Origin: Poriferisocius sp965200775
GTDB taxonomy: Bacteria; Actinomycetota; Acidimicrobiia; Acidimicrobiales; Bin134
Reading direction: 5' to 3'
Assembly: GCA_965200775.1 (NCBI GenBank)
Contig: OZ241383.1
Coordinates: 2,852,001 to 2,916,000 of the forward strand
DNA: 64,000 bases
Shown here: piece after piece, positions 23,495-32,407 of the stretch
Layout: every line of letters begins with the position of its first letter
How positions within the stretch are numbered: the first letter of the stretch is position 1
The notes under the pieces: model-generated
Databases searched by the model: none
Seen by the model: the letters and a program-made list of their open reading frames with translations, nothing else
What the model was told of the DNA's origin: nothing
Position numbers and translations under genes: made by a program

Positions 23495-24889
23495 ATGGAC
23501 GATCTACTGGACCGCACAGATGCGGTTGGGCTTGCCGATGCCATTGCGGCCGGTGAGGTGTCGGAACAAGAGGTACTCGACGCCACCCTGGCCCGCATCG
23601 ACGAGCGCAACCCTGCGCTGAACGCCATCACCACCTCCGTCGAGCCGGAACCGGCTGCCGACGGTCGGCTCCGGGGGGTGCCGTTCGCCATCAAGGACCT
23701 GCACTTCCCTATGCGGGGCACGGTGACCACCCACGGGTCAAGGTTCTTCGCCGACGCCCCGGTGGCCGACCACGACGCCGAGGTGGTGCGCCGCTACCGG
23801 GCCGCGGGCCTGGTGCTGGTGGGCCGCACCAACACCCCGGAGCTGGGTTTGTCCACCACCACCGAGCCGGCGCTGTTCGGGCCGTGCGCCAACCCCCTTG
23901 ACCCGTCCCGGAGTGCAGGCGGCTCCAGCGGCGGGGCTTCCTCGGCGGTGGCCTCGGGGATGCTGACCATGGCCCATGCCTCCGACGGGGGAGGTTCCAT
24001 CCGCATTCCGTCGTCGGCCTGCGGGCTGTTCGGGCTCAAGCCCAGCCGGGGCCGGGTGAGCTTCGGCCCAGACGCCGGCGAGGGGTGGAGCGGCTACTCC
24101 TGCACCCATGTGATCACCCGCACCGTGCGGGACAGCGCGGTGATGCTCGACCTCACCTCCGGGGTGGCCGATGGCGACCCCTACACCGCTCCGGCCCCAG
24201 CCGGCCCGTTCGAGCAGGCCATCGCGGAGCCTCCTTCCCGGCTGCGTATAGCAGTGTGGGACGGTTCGGCGGACGGCATCCGGCTCGATCCGGTTGCTCA
24301 AGCGGCGCTCGACGCCGCCGTGTCGCTGTGCGAGCAGCTCGGCCACCACATCACCGAGGCTGATCTTCCGGTGCGCCGGGGGGACATGGGCGGGGCCCAG
24401 GGGGTGATCGTCGCCTCCAACATTGCGGCTCTGATGGCTCGGAGGTCGGCTGAGGCCGGGCGTCCGGTGGGTGACGGCGACCTCGAACCGGTTACGGCGT
24501 CGATGGTGGCCCGGGCCTCGCAATTGACAGGGGTCGACTACGCCCAGGCCATATTGGACACCCACCTGACGGGCCGTCGGATGGGCGCTTACCACGCCTC
24601 CGGGGTGGACTTGGTGCTCACCCCCACCCTGGCCACCGTTCCCCCACCTTTGGGGGAGCTGGTGGTGTCCGACGGCGACGTGGCCGAGTGGGGGGCCCGC
24701 CAGGGGGCCTACAGCCCGTTTTGCGCCCTGGCCAACGCCTCCGGGCAGCCAGCCATGTCGGTGCCGCTTCATTTCGACGAGCGGGGGCTCACAGTTGGCA
24801 GCCACTTCATCGCCCCCTACGGAGGGGAAGCAGTGCTGCTCAAGCTGGCCGCCCAGTTGGAGCAGGCCCAGCCGTTCTGGCCTCGCTGA
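23495..24889 (+). CDS. Amidase signature (AS) family amidase
   Basis: 464 residues. The Ser-cisSer-Lys triad is visible: Lys in PFAIKDLHF (about 67), cis-Ser in SRSAGGSSGGASSAVASG (about 142-160) and nucleophile Ser in HASDGGGSIRIPSSACGLFGLKPSRG (about 165-190). GatA, urea amidolyase and acylamidase all share this fold; the absence of neighbouring gatC/gatB and the divergent C-terminus (PTLATVPPPLGELV, FCALANASGQPAMSVPL) favour a catabolic amidase over GatA. TAGCGT lies six bases before the ATG, so the mRNA may be leaderless. Confidence 0.9.
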   Translation: MDDLLDRTDAVGLADAIAAGEVSEQEVLDATLARIDERNPALNAITTSVEPEPAADGRLRGVPFAIKDLHFPMRGTVTTHGSRFFADAPVADHDAEVVRRYRAAGLVLVGRTNTPELGLSTTTEPALFGPCANPLDPSRSAGGSSGGASSAVASGMLTMAHASDGGGSIRIPSSACGLFGLKPSRGRVSFGPDAGEGWSGYSCTHVITRTVRDSAVMLDLTSGVADGDPYTAPAPAGPFEQAIAEPPSRLRIAVWDGSADGIRLDPVAQAALDAAVSLCEQLGHHITEADLPVRRGDMGGAQGVIVASNIAALMARRSAEAGRPVGDGDLEPVTASMVARASQLTGVDYAQAILDTHLTGRRMGAYHASGVDLVLTPTLATVPPPLGELVVSDGDVAEWGARQGAYSPFCALANASGQPAMSVPLHFDERGLTVGSHFIAPYGGEAVLLKLAAQLEQAQPFWPR

Positions 24890-24906
24890 TATCGGGGGCC
24901 GTTGCC

Positions 24907-24979
24907 GGGCTCTTGGTGATTGCGGCGGGAGTTGCCGGAACGCCGAGCGGGCTCTTGGTGTTTGCGGCGGGAGTTGCCG
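24907..24979. repeat. 42-bp tandem repeat between amidase and DUF5318 gene
   Basis: The unit gggctcttggtgattgcggc... starts at 24907 and again at 24949; 30 of the 31 bases of the second, incomplete copy match. It fills the gap between the convergent stops at 24889 (plus) and 24981 (minus) and no reading frame uses it. Confidence 0.85.
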
Positions 24980-24980
24980 C

Positions 24981-25379
24981 CTAGCCCGACGGCTGAATCA
25001 CGTAGCTGCGCAGCAGGTGGTTCCAGCCGCAGTCGGGGCACGCCTCCACCTCGTAGCAGGTGAAGCGGCCTTTGCGTCGGGCCAGCTTGGCGATCTCGGC
25101 CGGGTGGCTGATGCAACGGCCATGAGAGGGAAGCCGGGGTCCGAACACGTAGGACACCAGCGACAGTTGGTCGCCCTGGCACACCGGGCACGGCTCCCCG
25201 GTCGCCGTTCCCACCTCTCGACTGGCCCGAATCAACTCCGGGTGGGCGTCGCACACATCGTCGATCATCCGGGCGCCGCTCTTCAGCCGATGCAGCACGT
25301 GGGCCCGCGTCAGCCGGTAGTCCACCACTGAGGCGGGCTCGGGCTGGACCCCTACTGCGGCGGCCATCGGATCGGCCAT
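24981..25379 (-). CDS. DUF5318 family protein with zinc-ribbon Cys pairs
   Basis: 132 residues, VVDYRLTRAHVLHRLKSGAR, DVCDAHPELIRASREVG, GEPCPVCQGDQLSLVSYVFG, EVEACPDCGWNHLLRSYVI. The two CPxC pairs (about 64-67 and 114-117) suggest a zinc ribbon. DUF5318 is an actinobacterial family of unknown function; in mycobacteria its gene lies near ponA1 and the rpsF-ssb-rpsR-rplI cluster, and here it is also a few kb from that cluster. No ponA is present in the window. Confidence 0.85.
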   Translation of the reverse strand: MADPMAAAVGVQPEPASVVDYRLTRAHVLHRLKSGARMIDDVCDAHPELIRASREVGTATGEPCPVCQGDQLSLVSYVFGPRLPSHGRCISHPAEIAKLARRKGRFTCYEVEACPDCGWNHLLRSYVIQPSG

Positions 25380-25535
25380 GGCCTCAGCGTAGCCACAACT
25401 GGCGGCTTGACGGCTTAACTTCCAGGCCGCGTGGAGCTGGGGAAAACCGCTATAATTCGGCGGCTTTGCCCTTGCCGCGGCCTCGATGCAGGCCGGGGAG
25501 ATGTCACACCGGGGCGGGGATCCGGGGCGGAGTCA

Positions 25536-25558
25536 TTGTCACACCGGGGTTGTACTGT
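25536..25558 (+). promoter_or_regulatory. Leaderless promoter of the CaiB-type gene (TTGTCACAC-N8-TACTGT)
   Basis: TTGTCACAC, eight bases, TACTGT, then six bases to the ATG at 25565. The spacing and TTGTCA core match tTGTCRgtg-N8-TAnnnT. A second copy of tgtcacaccgggg lies at 25503-25515 without a -10. A CoA-transferase is not a repair gene, so either the regulon is broader or the motif is a general promoter class in this organism. Confidence 0.55.
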
Positions 25559-25564
25559 GAGGCC

Positions 25565-28009
25565 ATGTCGATTTCTTCCCCGGCGACGGGCGGCGCGCTC
25601 GAGGGCATCCGGGTGCTCGACCTGTCAACCCGGATGGCCGAGGCCACCGGCAAGGCGCTTGCCGACCTCGGAGCCGAGGTAATCAAAATAGAACCCCCCG
25701 GCGGGTGCGACGCCCGCACCACCCCGCCGTTCGCCGGCGACGGCCGCTCGCTGTTCTGGGAAGCGTGGGGCTTGGGCAAGCACAGCGTGGTGTGCGACAT
25801 CGACACCGCTCACGGCCAGGACCAACTGCGGGCCCTGGCGGCCGGTGCCGATGTGCTGGTGGAGTCGTTCGCTCCCGGATACCTGGCAGACCGGGGGCTC
25901 GGCCCCGACCACCTGGCCGAGGTGAACCCGGCCCTGGTGTATGTGTCGGTGACCCCGTTCGGCACCGGGACCCCAGACGCCACCGTCCCCATGACCGACC
26001 TAACCCTATCGGCAGCGGGCGGGCTTTTGGCCATGCAGGGCGACCACGACCGGGTGCCCACCCCGGTGGGTTATCCCGAAACCTCGTTCCTCGGGGCGAT
26101 GCAGGCCGCCGCCGACGCCATCATGGCTCTGTGTGAGCGCGACCGGAGCGGGCTGGGCCAGCACCTCGACAGCTCGTGTCAGGCAGCAGTGCTTTGGTCG
26201 CTCATGTCGATCACCAGCTACGCCGCTCTGGGCCGGGACTTCCCCAAACGGGGCGACGACCGGGCCGACGCGAGCCCCCCAGAGGTGGTGCCCGGCGTGC
26301 CCCTGCCGGTGATCGAGCCGTGCGCCGACGGCTACGTGGGCATCACCCTGGTGCTGGGGGCTCAGGGGAACCGGGGCATGAAGGGGCTCATGGACTGGGT
26401 GATCGAGGAGGGTGCTCTCGACGACGACCTGACAGGCATCGCTTGGGATAAGTGGCTCGACATGCTCGGCGACAAGACCTTGAGCCCGGATGATGCCGCC
26501 CGGGCGATGCGGAGTTTGCTGGGCTTCATCAAGTCCAAGACCCAGGCCGAGATCCAGGCCCGAGCGGTGCAGGACAAGATGCTGGTGGCCCCCTGCTACA
26601 CGGCGGCTCGCCTGGCCGACGACCCCCAGCTAGCCGCCCGGGACTTCTGGGTGGAGGTGGACGGGGCCATCCACGCCGGACCGTTCGCCCGCCTCTCGGC
26701 CACCCCCATCGCCTACCGCCACCCTGCCCCCGAGCTGGGCACCCATCAGGAGCTGCTCGACGGGTTGGTCCCGGTCCCGGTGCCCGAGCCGACCGGGAAC
26801 CCCACGGTTTGGGCCGAGCCCCGGGGCGGGCTGTTCGAGGGCCTCAAGGTGGCCGACCTGTCGTGGATCGCCGCCGGGCCGCTCATCGCCAAGGACCTGG
26901 CCAACCTGGGTGCCACCGTGGTACGGGTGGAAACCGAGGCCCGCCTCGACACCCTGCGCTGGATCCCTCCGCATCTGCCTCACACATCGCCCATGAGCGC
27001 CGGACACCCCATGGCCAACATGAACCAGTCGAAGCTCGGCCTGGCGCTGAACTTCACCGTTCCCGAGGCCAAGACGGTGATCGACCGGTTGGTGGAGTGG
27101 GCCGACGTGGTGGTGGAGAACTACACCCCCGGCACCGCTGCCCGCCTGGGTTTCGGCTACGAACAGGTGCGGGCCATCAACCCCCGTGCGGTGATGCTGT
27201 CGAGCTGCATGAGAGGCCAAACCGGTCCCGAGGCCCGTCACACCGGGTTCGGCCTCCACGGGGCGTGCCTGGCCGGATTCGCGGCCATCACCGGCTGGCC
27301 CGACCGGCCGCCCCACGTGCCCTGGGGGGCCTACACCGATTTCATCTCCCCCCGTTACGCTCTCACCGCTCTGGCGGCCGCCCTGCACCACCGCCACCAC
27401 ACCGGCGAGGGCCAGTACATCGACATGTCGCAGATCGAGGCATCCATTCACTTCCTGGCCCCGCTGGTGCTGGAATATCGAGACAGCGGGCGGGTTCGAT
27501 CCCAGGCCGGGCTGAGTTCCGAGCGGGCCGCTCCCCACGGCGTGTACCGCACGTCGGGCATCGAGCGTTTCTGCGCCGTGGCGGTGGAGACCGACGGGCA
27601 GTGGGAAGCGTTGCGCTCGGTGGTACACGAGTTGGCGGGCGTGGCCGACAGGTGGGCGGAGTCGGAAACGGCCGACGAGCTGCTAGCGGAGTGGTTTGCC
27701 GCCCGTGACGGCTTCGAGGCGGCCCACCTGCTGCGCGACGCCGGGGTTCCGGCCTACATGGCGTTACGGGCCAGCGACTTCTACTCCGATCACAACCTGG
27801 TGGCCCGGGAGTTCTTCATCGAACTCGACCACGGAGCCATCGGCACGATGACCTTCGACGGCCCCGTCACCCACTTCTCCGCCACCCCGGCCCGCCCCTG
27901 GCGAGCCGGCCCGCTGGTGGGCGAGCACACCCAGCAGGTCATGTCGGAAATTCTGGGCTTCTCCAACGACGAGATCACCGCCCTGGCCGCCACCGGCGCC
28001 CTCACCTGA
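25565..28009 (+). CDS. Fused double CaiB/BaiF (family III) CoA-transferase
   Basis: 814 residues made of two CaiB-like halves. The first begins LEGIRVLDLSTRMAEATGKALADLGAEVIKIEPP (about 14-47) and runs to about 395; the second begins FEGLKVADLSWIAAGPLIAKDLANLGATVVRVETE (about 420-455) and contains FTVPEAKTVIDRLVEWADVV, YTPGTAARLGFGYEQVRAIN and EGQYIDMSQIEA. Family III enzymes move CoA between acyl-CoA and an acid through an Asp-anhydride; single-domain members work as interlocked dimers, so a fusion is reasonable. The catalytic Asp should lie in the second half's DMSQIEA segment; the first half has DSSCQAA at the matching place. Substrate unknown. Heads a plus-strand run with the next two genes. 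Confidence 0.92.
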   Translation: MSISSPATGGALEGIRVLDLSTRMAEATGKALADLGAEVIKIEPPGGCDARTTPPFAGDGRSLFWEAWGLGKHSVVCDIDTAHGQDQLRALAAGADVLVESFAPGYLADRGLGPDHLAEVNPALVYVSVTPFGTGTPDATVPMTDLTLSAAGGLLAMQGDHDRVPTPVGYPETSFLGAMQAAADAIMALCERDRSGLGQHLDSSCQAAVLWSLMSITSYAALGRDFPKRGDDRADASPPEVVPGVPLPVIEPCADGYVGITLVLGAQGNRGMKGLMDWVIEEGALDDDLTGIAWDKWLDMLGDKTLSPDDAARAMRSLLGFIKSKTQAEIQARAVQDKMLVAPCYTAARLADDPQLAARDFWVEVDGAIHAGPFARLSATPIAYRHPAPELGTHQELLDGLVPVPVPEPTGNPTVWAEPRGGLFEGLKVADLSWIAAGPLIAKDLANLGATVVRVETEARLDTLRWIPPHLPHTSPMSAGHPMANMNQSKLGLALNFTVPEAKTVIDRLVEWADVVVENYTPGTAARLGFGYEQVRAINPRAVMLSSCMRGQTGPEARHTGFGLHGACLAGFAAITGWPDRPPHVPWGAYTDFISPRYALTALAAALHHRHHTGEGQYIDMSQIEASIHFLAPLVLEYRDSGRVRSQAGLSSERAAPHGVYRTSGIERFCAVAVETDGQWEALRSVVHELAGVADRWAESETADELLAEWFAARDGFEAAHLLRDAGVPAYMALRASDFYSDHNLVAREFFIELDHGAIGTMTFDGPVTHFSATPARPWRAGPLVGEHTQQVMSEILGFSNDEITALAATGALT

Positions 28010-28031
28010 TGGCTAGTAGGTTTGGATCTCA

Positions 28032-28883
28032 ATGACAGCAGATAGATCGGTTTACGAGCGGCTGGCGTTGCACCTGCCCAACGACATCGGCATCGGCAGC
28101 GCCCTAATCACCATGGTCGAGCCTCACGAGGGCTACGACCACGAGTACAACCGCTGGTACGAGGACGACCACTTCTATTCCGGGGCCATGCACGGGCCGT
28201 GGGTGTACGCCGGGCGGCGGTGGGTGACTCCCAGGGCTCTGCGCAACTTGCGTCCCGAGGTGGACGATCCCGCGGTGCGTCCGCCCGATGCCGGCTGCTA
28301 CATCTCGCTGTACTGGAGCACCCCCGGCCACGAGGACGACATGGAGCGGTGGAGCTTTCTGGCCATGGCCGAGGCCCTCATGCCCAACGGCCGGGGCTTC
28401 ACCCACCGAACCCACGTGTACACAGCGTTCCACCAGTTCCGGTTTGCCTGCATCCGCGAGGGCAGCGGGCCGATGAAGCCCCACCTGGCACTCGATCATC
28501 CGTTTTCCGGGCTGGTGGTGGAGGTGGTGGATGCTGCCGACCCCGCCGACCTGGACGGGCTAGAGGGGTGGCTGGCCAACGAGCACCTGGACTCGGTGCT
28601 GGCGGGCTCTCCGGCTGTCATGTGTCTGGCGTTCGCTCCCCGGGAGTTCGCCCAGGGCCTCATCAACCAGCCCGGGACGCCGCCGGTGGCCCCCACCGAG
28701 AACGTGGGTCGGCGCCTGTGCCTGCTTTGGTTTTTGGAACAGGATCCGTCGGAGGTGTTCCCCGACGCTTTCCGAGCCCACCACGAGGCCCTGGCCGACC
28801 ATCCCCGGGCGTCGCTGGCTCTGTCGGCCCCCTTCATCCCCACCATCCCCGGCACCGACCGGTACGTAGATCAACTTCGATAG
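28032..28883 (+). CDS. EthD-like dimeric alpha/beta-barrel protein, two half-repeats
   Basis: 283 residues without a close functional name. The segment GSALITMVEPHEGYDHEYNRWYEDDHFYSG (about 21-50) has the N-R-W-Y-x-x-x-H pattern of EthD/REDY-like ferredoxin-fold proteins, and a second segment, SGLVVEVVDAADPADLDGLEGWLANEHLDSVLAGSPAVM (about 157-195), repeats the pattern W-x-x-x-E-H. Such proteins are often small accessory or isomerase-like enzymes in catabolic clusters. It starts 22 bp after the CoA-transferase gene and is followed by the APH-like kinase, suggesting one transcript. Confidence 0.65.
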   Translation: MTADRSVYERLALHLPNDIGIGSALITMVEPHEGYDHEYNRWYEDDHFYSGAMHGPWVYAGRRWVTPRALRNLRPEVDDPAVRPPDAGCYISLYWSTPGHEDDMERWSFLAMAEALMPNGRGFTHRTHVYTAFHQFRFACIREGSGPMKPHLALDHPFSGLVVEVVDAADPADLDGLEGWLANEHLDSVLAGSPAVMCLAFAPREFAQGLINQPGTPPVAPTENVGRRLCLLWFLEQDPSEVFPDAFRAHHEALADHPRASLALSAPFIPTIPGTDRYVDQLR

Positions 28884-28907
28884 ATCAAGCCGGTAGTCTG
28901 ACCCCCC

Positions 28908-29996
28908 ATGGCCATACCCCAAGAACGCGACATCGACGCCCTGCGGGCGACCCTGGGCGAATGGGTGAACACCCAACCGGGGATTTCCGACGCCGAGGTG
29001 ATCGCCATCGTGAACCCCGAAGCCCAGGGGTTCAGCAACGAGACCCTCATCTGCGATGCCACCTGGACCTCAGACAGGCAACCGGTTACGTCGGGGCTGG
29101 TGGTTCGCAAGAAACCGGTGAACTACGCCATCTTCCCCACCTACGACATGAGCATTCAGTACCGGTCGATGCAGAACATGGCCGCTTGCGGTCGGGTGCC
29201 GGTGCCCAACGTGTTGTGGGTGGAGAACACCGGCGACGTGCTGGGCGAGCCGTTCTTCATCATGGAGCGGCTGCACGGGAGGGTGCCCTCCGACAATCCG
29301 CCGTTCTTCGGCACGGGCTGGGTACACGACGCCACCCCCGAGCAGCAGGCCGTTCTGTACAACTCGTCGGTGGACGTTTTGGCCGCGGTGTCGGGCACCG
29401 ACTGGCAGGCCACAGGGTTCGACTTCCTCGACAACCCCGAGTACGGCGAGATGGGATTTGCCCAGCAGCTCGGCTACCAGCGCTACTACGCCGAGTGGGC
29501 GGCCCGGGGTCGACCCCAGCCGCTCATCGAAGCCGCGCTGGACTGGTTCGAGGCCAACGACCCTTCGGGAGCGATGCCCACCGAGCTGAACTGGGGCGAC
29601 GCCCGACCCAGCAACATCATGTACGGCGACGACTTCGGAGTGATGGCGGTGTTCGACTGGGAGATGGTTGCCCTGGGGCCCGGCGAGGTTGATCTGGGCT
29701 GGTTCCTGTTCATGAACCGGTTTTTGAGCGAGGGCGGCGGCTTGGATTGGCTGCCCGGATTCCCCGATCGGGCCGCCACCATCGCCCGCTGGGAGCAGGC
29801 ACGGGGCCGGCAGGCCGAGCACATCGACTACTTCGAGGCGTGGGGGTGCCTACGCTTTTCGATCATCATGGTGGCCATCGTGAACATGATGATCCAGTAC
29901 GAGCAGATCGGTCCCGCCGACGGGGAGGTGTACGGCAGGGTCAACCCGTCCACCCAGATGCTGGCCGGCTACCTGGACCTGCCCGCTCCCCAGTGA
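28908..29996 (+). CDS. Phosphotransferase family protein (APH/ACAD10-like kinase fold)
   Basis: 362 residues. Kinase-like motifs: MSIQYRSMQNMAACGRVPVPNVLWV (lobe joint), EPFFIMERLHGRVPSD, catalytic loop LNWGDARPSNIMYG (about 223-236; NWGD replaces the usual HGD) and FDWEMVALGPGEVDLGWFL (metal-binding D-x-E region). Family members phosphorylate hydroxyacyl-CoA (as in ACAD10/11) or antibiotics; in a CoA-centred catabolic neighbourhood the first is likelier. TAGTCT lies eight bases upstream of the ATG, a possible leaderless start. Confidence 0.85.
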   Translation: MAIPQERDIDALRATLGEWVNTQPGISDAEVIAIVNPEAQGFSNETLICDATWTSDRQPVTSGLVVRKKPVNYAIFPTYDMSIQYRSMQNMAACGRVPVPNVLWVENTGDVLGEPFFIMERLHGRVPSDNPPFFGTGWVHDATPEQQAVLYNSSVDVLAAVSGTDWQATGFDFLDNPEYGEMGFAQQLGYQRYYAEWAARGRPQPLIEAALDWFEANDPSGAMPTELNWGDARPSNIMYGDDFGVMAVFDWEMVALGPGEVDLGWFLFMNRFLSEGGGLDWLPGFPDRAATIARWEQARGRQAEHIDYFEAWGCLRFSIIMVAIVNMMIQYEQIGPADGEVYGRVNPSTQMLAGYLDLPAPQ

Positions 29997-30065
29997 TCGC
30001 CGTCCGGTGAGCCGGCGGTACTGGCGAGCCGGTATTGGCGAGCCGGGCTCGATTCGGCTTGCGCC

Positions 30066-32393
30066 CTACTCGAAGCGGGAGCCCATCTTTCTCAGGATCT
30101 CCACGGTGTTGGCCGCGGCCATGCGGCCCAGGGCACCGGGGGTGTAGGTAACCGATTCGATGTCGTTGCTGTAGGGGAACGGGCCGTGGCGCTCGTAGAT
30201 GTCCCAGCTCACCGGCGATCGCCGGTCGATGCCCACGTCGATGCCCTCGAACGGTGCCATGGTCCACATGCCGGTGAACCCGTTGTCGGCAGCGGTCTCG
30301 ACCCCGTCCACCAGCACCCGTAGGTCCCAGGCGAAACCGTCGGTGATGGTGTAGTCGAGCCGGACGGTGCGGCGTCCCTCGGCCGGCCGGCCCGCGGCCA
30401 GCAGGCGCATGTGGCCGTACCCGTTGTGGGCGTACACCAGCTCGCTGTCTTCGATGTACAGGGCGTAGCCGCCGCCCTGGTCGCCGTGGGCCACCAGCAT
30501 TCCGGCGTCACCGGGGGCGTAGTCGAACACCACATCGACGGTGAAAGACCGGGCCGCTATGAGCTTCATCGACCGGTAGCGCTCCAGGGTTTCGGTACTC
30601 GGTGTGATCCGCACCGGTGCTTCGTACACCGATTCCGACGGGGGCCGCTGGGTGAACTTCAGGAACGACCCCTCCTCGAGCGGGTACACCTGGTAGCGGT
30701 GGGCCGCTTCCTCCCACGCCTCGGCCAGCTCCCGCCGCAGCTCGGGTTCGGCCTCCGACCGGTCGTCGGTCTCGGTGGGATCGGCAGCCAGGTTGTAGAG
30801 CTCCCACTCGTGGTCACCGAACGGGGTCATGGGTCGGTGCAGGGTGACCGCTTCCCAGCCCTGACGGTAGAAACCCCGGTGGCCTTGCTGCTCGTAGTAC
30901 TGCTCGGTGTGGGACTCGGCGGCGTCGGGGTCGGTGAACGTCGCCGCAAAGCTCGACCCTGCCAGCGGCTGTTTGGTTGCCAGGCCGTTGCGCTGCGGCG
31001 GGGAGGCCAGCCCCACGATGTCGAGCACGGTGGGCAGCACGTCGGTGATGTGCAGGTACTGGCGCCGGAACCCGCCAGGGTCGGCCAGCCGCTCGGGCCA
31101 CGACGAGATCATGGCCACCTGATGGCCTCCGGCGTGGGTGTTGCACTTGTAGAGCCGGAAGGGGGTGTTGCCGGCCATTGCCCAGCCCCGGGGATAGTGG
31201 GCCAGGGTTTGGGGGCCGCCGATCAGATCGAGCCGGTCGTGGTCGGTGTCGATCGAACCCTGGGTGGGCGACAGGATCTCGAAGTACTGAGAACAGCCGG
31301 TGTCCTCGCCCTCCCGGGACGCCCCGTTGTCGGACGTGAACAGCACCAGCGTGTTGTCCCACTGGCCCATCTCCTCCAGGGCTGCCCGCAGCCGCCCGAA
31401 GTTCTGGTCCACGTTGTCCACCATGGCGGCGAACACCTCCATGTAACGGGCGAACAGCTCCTGTTGCTTCGGCTCCAGGTCGTCCCACGGTGTGACGTCG
31501 TTGCCCTCCTCGGCGTTGCGAGGAGGCAGCCGGGTGTCGGGATCGACCACGCCCAGCTCGATCTGGCGGCGGTAGCGGCGCACCCGGATCTCATCCCAGC
31601 CGGCTTCGTAGGCACCCCTGTACTTGGCGATGTCGGCATCCTTGGCCTGGAGCGGGGCGTGGACCGCGCCGTGGGCCAGATAGAGGAAGAACGGCTGGTC
31701 GGGCCTGGCCGCTTTCTGCTCTCGCACCATCGAGATGGCCTCATCGGTGATGTCGTCGGTGAAGTAGTAGCCGTCGGGGTAGCGGTCGGTGCTCACCACG
31801 CTGTTGTCACGGATCACCCGGTGGGGGTGGTGGAAGTTGGTGAACCCGTCGAGGATGCCGTAGTAGCGGTCGAACCCACGCTGGAGCGGCCACGAGTGCC
31901 GGGGGCCGACCAGGTTTGAGTCCTTGCACAGGTGCCACTTGCCCACCATGAAAGTGGCGTAACCCCCGTCCCGCAGTATCTCGGCGATGGTGGCGCAGTG
32001 CTCGGTTAGCTCGGCGGTGTAGCCGGGGAAGCCGGGATCGGAATGGCACACGTGGCCCACGCCCACGTCGTGGTGGTTGAGCCCGGTGAGCAGCGACGCC
32101 CGGGTGGGCGAGCACATGGGGTTCACGTGGAAGTTGAGGTAGCGCAGCCCCTCGGCGGCCATCCGGTCGATGTTGGGTGTGTCGATTTCCGAGCCGTAGC
32201 AGCCCAGGTCGGCGTAGCCCAGGTCGTCCACCAGCACCACCACGATGTTGGGCGACCCCTCGGGGGGTCGGGCCGGTTCCTGCCACCACGGGTCGGACCC
32301 GGCGAATGTGCGTCCGACCCGCCCCTCCCATCCCTCGTAAGGGCCGGGTCCGCTCGCTTGGGCGGGTTCGGCGTTTGGCTCTTCGTTTCTCAT
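30066..32393 (-). CDS. Arylsulfatase-type sulfatase with C-terminal concanavalin-like extension
   Basis: 775 residues from the ATG at 32393, preceded by GGGAGGAAC. Metal ligands VLVDDLGYADLGCYG (about 53-66) and the formylglycine signature CSPTRASLLTG (Cys about 94) mark an active type I sulfatase, which needs an FGE enzyme to convert that Cys. Further sites: MVGKWHL, LYLAHGAVHAPLQA, TSDNGASREGEDTG. The core ends at about 560; the last ~180 residues (ITPSTETLERYRSMKLIAAR through YALYIEDSELVYAHNGYGHM) are a beta-rich domain. No signal peptide is visible, so it is probably cytoplasmic. Separated by 14 nt from the upstream amidohydrolase gene. Convergent with the kinase gene. Confidence 0.93.
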   Translation of the reverse strand: MRNEEPNAEPAQASGPGPYEGWEGRVGRTFAGSDPWWQEPARPPEGSPNIVVVLVDDLGYADLGCYGSEIDTPNIDRMAAEGLRYLNFHVNPMCSPTRASLLTGLNHHDVGVGHVCHSDPGFPGYTAELTEHCATIAEILRDGGYATFMVGKWHLCKDSNLVGPRHSWPLQRGFDRYYGILDGFTNFHHPHRVIRDNSVVSTDRYPDGYYFTDDITDEAISMVREQKAARPDQPFFLYLAHGAVHAPLQAKDADIAKYRGAYEAGWDEIRVRRYRRQIELGVVDPDTRLPPRNAEEGNDVTPWDDLEPKQQELFARYMEVFAAMVDNVDQNFGRLRAALEEMGQWDNTLVLFTSDNGASREGEDTGCSQYFEILSPTQGSIDTDHDRLDLIGGPQTLAHYPRGWAMAGNTPFRLYKCNTHAGGHQVAMISSWPERLADPGGFRRQYLHITDVLPTVLDIVGLASPPQRNGLATKQPLAGSSFAATFTDPDAAESHTEQYYEQQGHRGFYRQGWEAVTLHRPMTPFGDHEWELYNLAADPTETDDRSEAEPELRRELAEAWEEAAHRYQVYPLEEGSFLKFTQRPPSESVYEAPVRITPSTETLERYRSMKLIAARSFTVDVVFDYAPGDAGMLVAHGDQGGGYALYIEDSELVYAHNGYGHMRLLAAGRPAEGRRTVRLDYTITDGFAWDLRVLVDGVETAADNGFTGMWTMAPFEGIDVGIDRRSPVSWDIYERHGPFPYSNDIESVTYTPGALGRMAAANTVEILRKMGSRFE

Positions 32394-32407
32394 CTGTTCC
32401 TCCCGGT

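Noticed and set aside
24890..24980. C-terminal extension or small ORF across the 42-bp repeat
   Set aside because: Amidase has its TGA at 24887-24889 and the DUF5318 stop is at 24981; the repeat lies wholly between them and 42-nt units encode only a Gly/Val-rich phantom.
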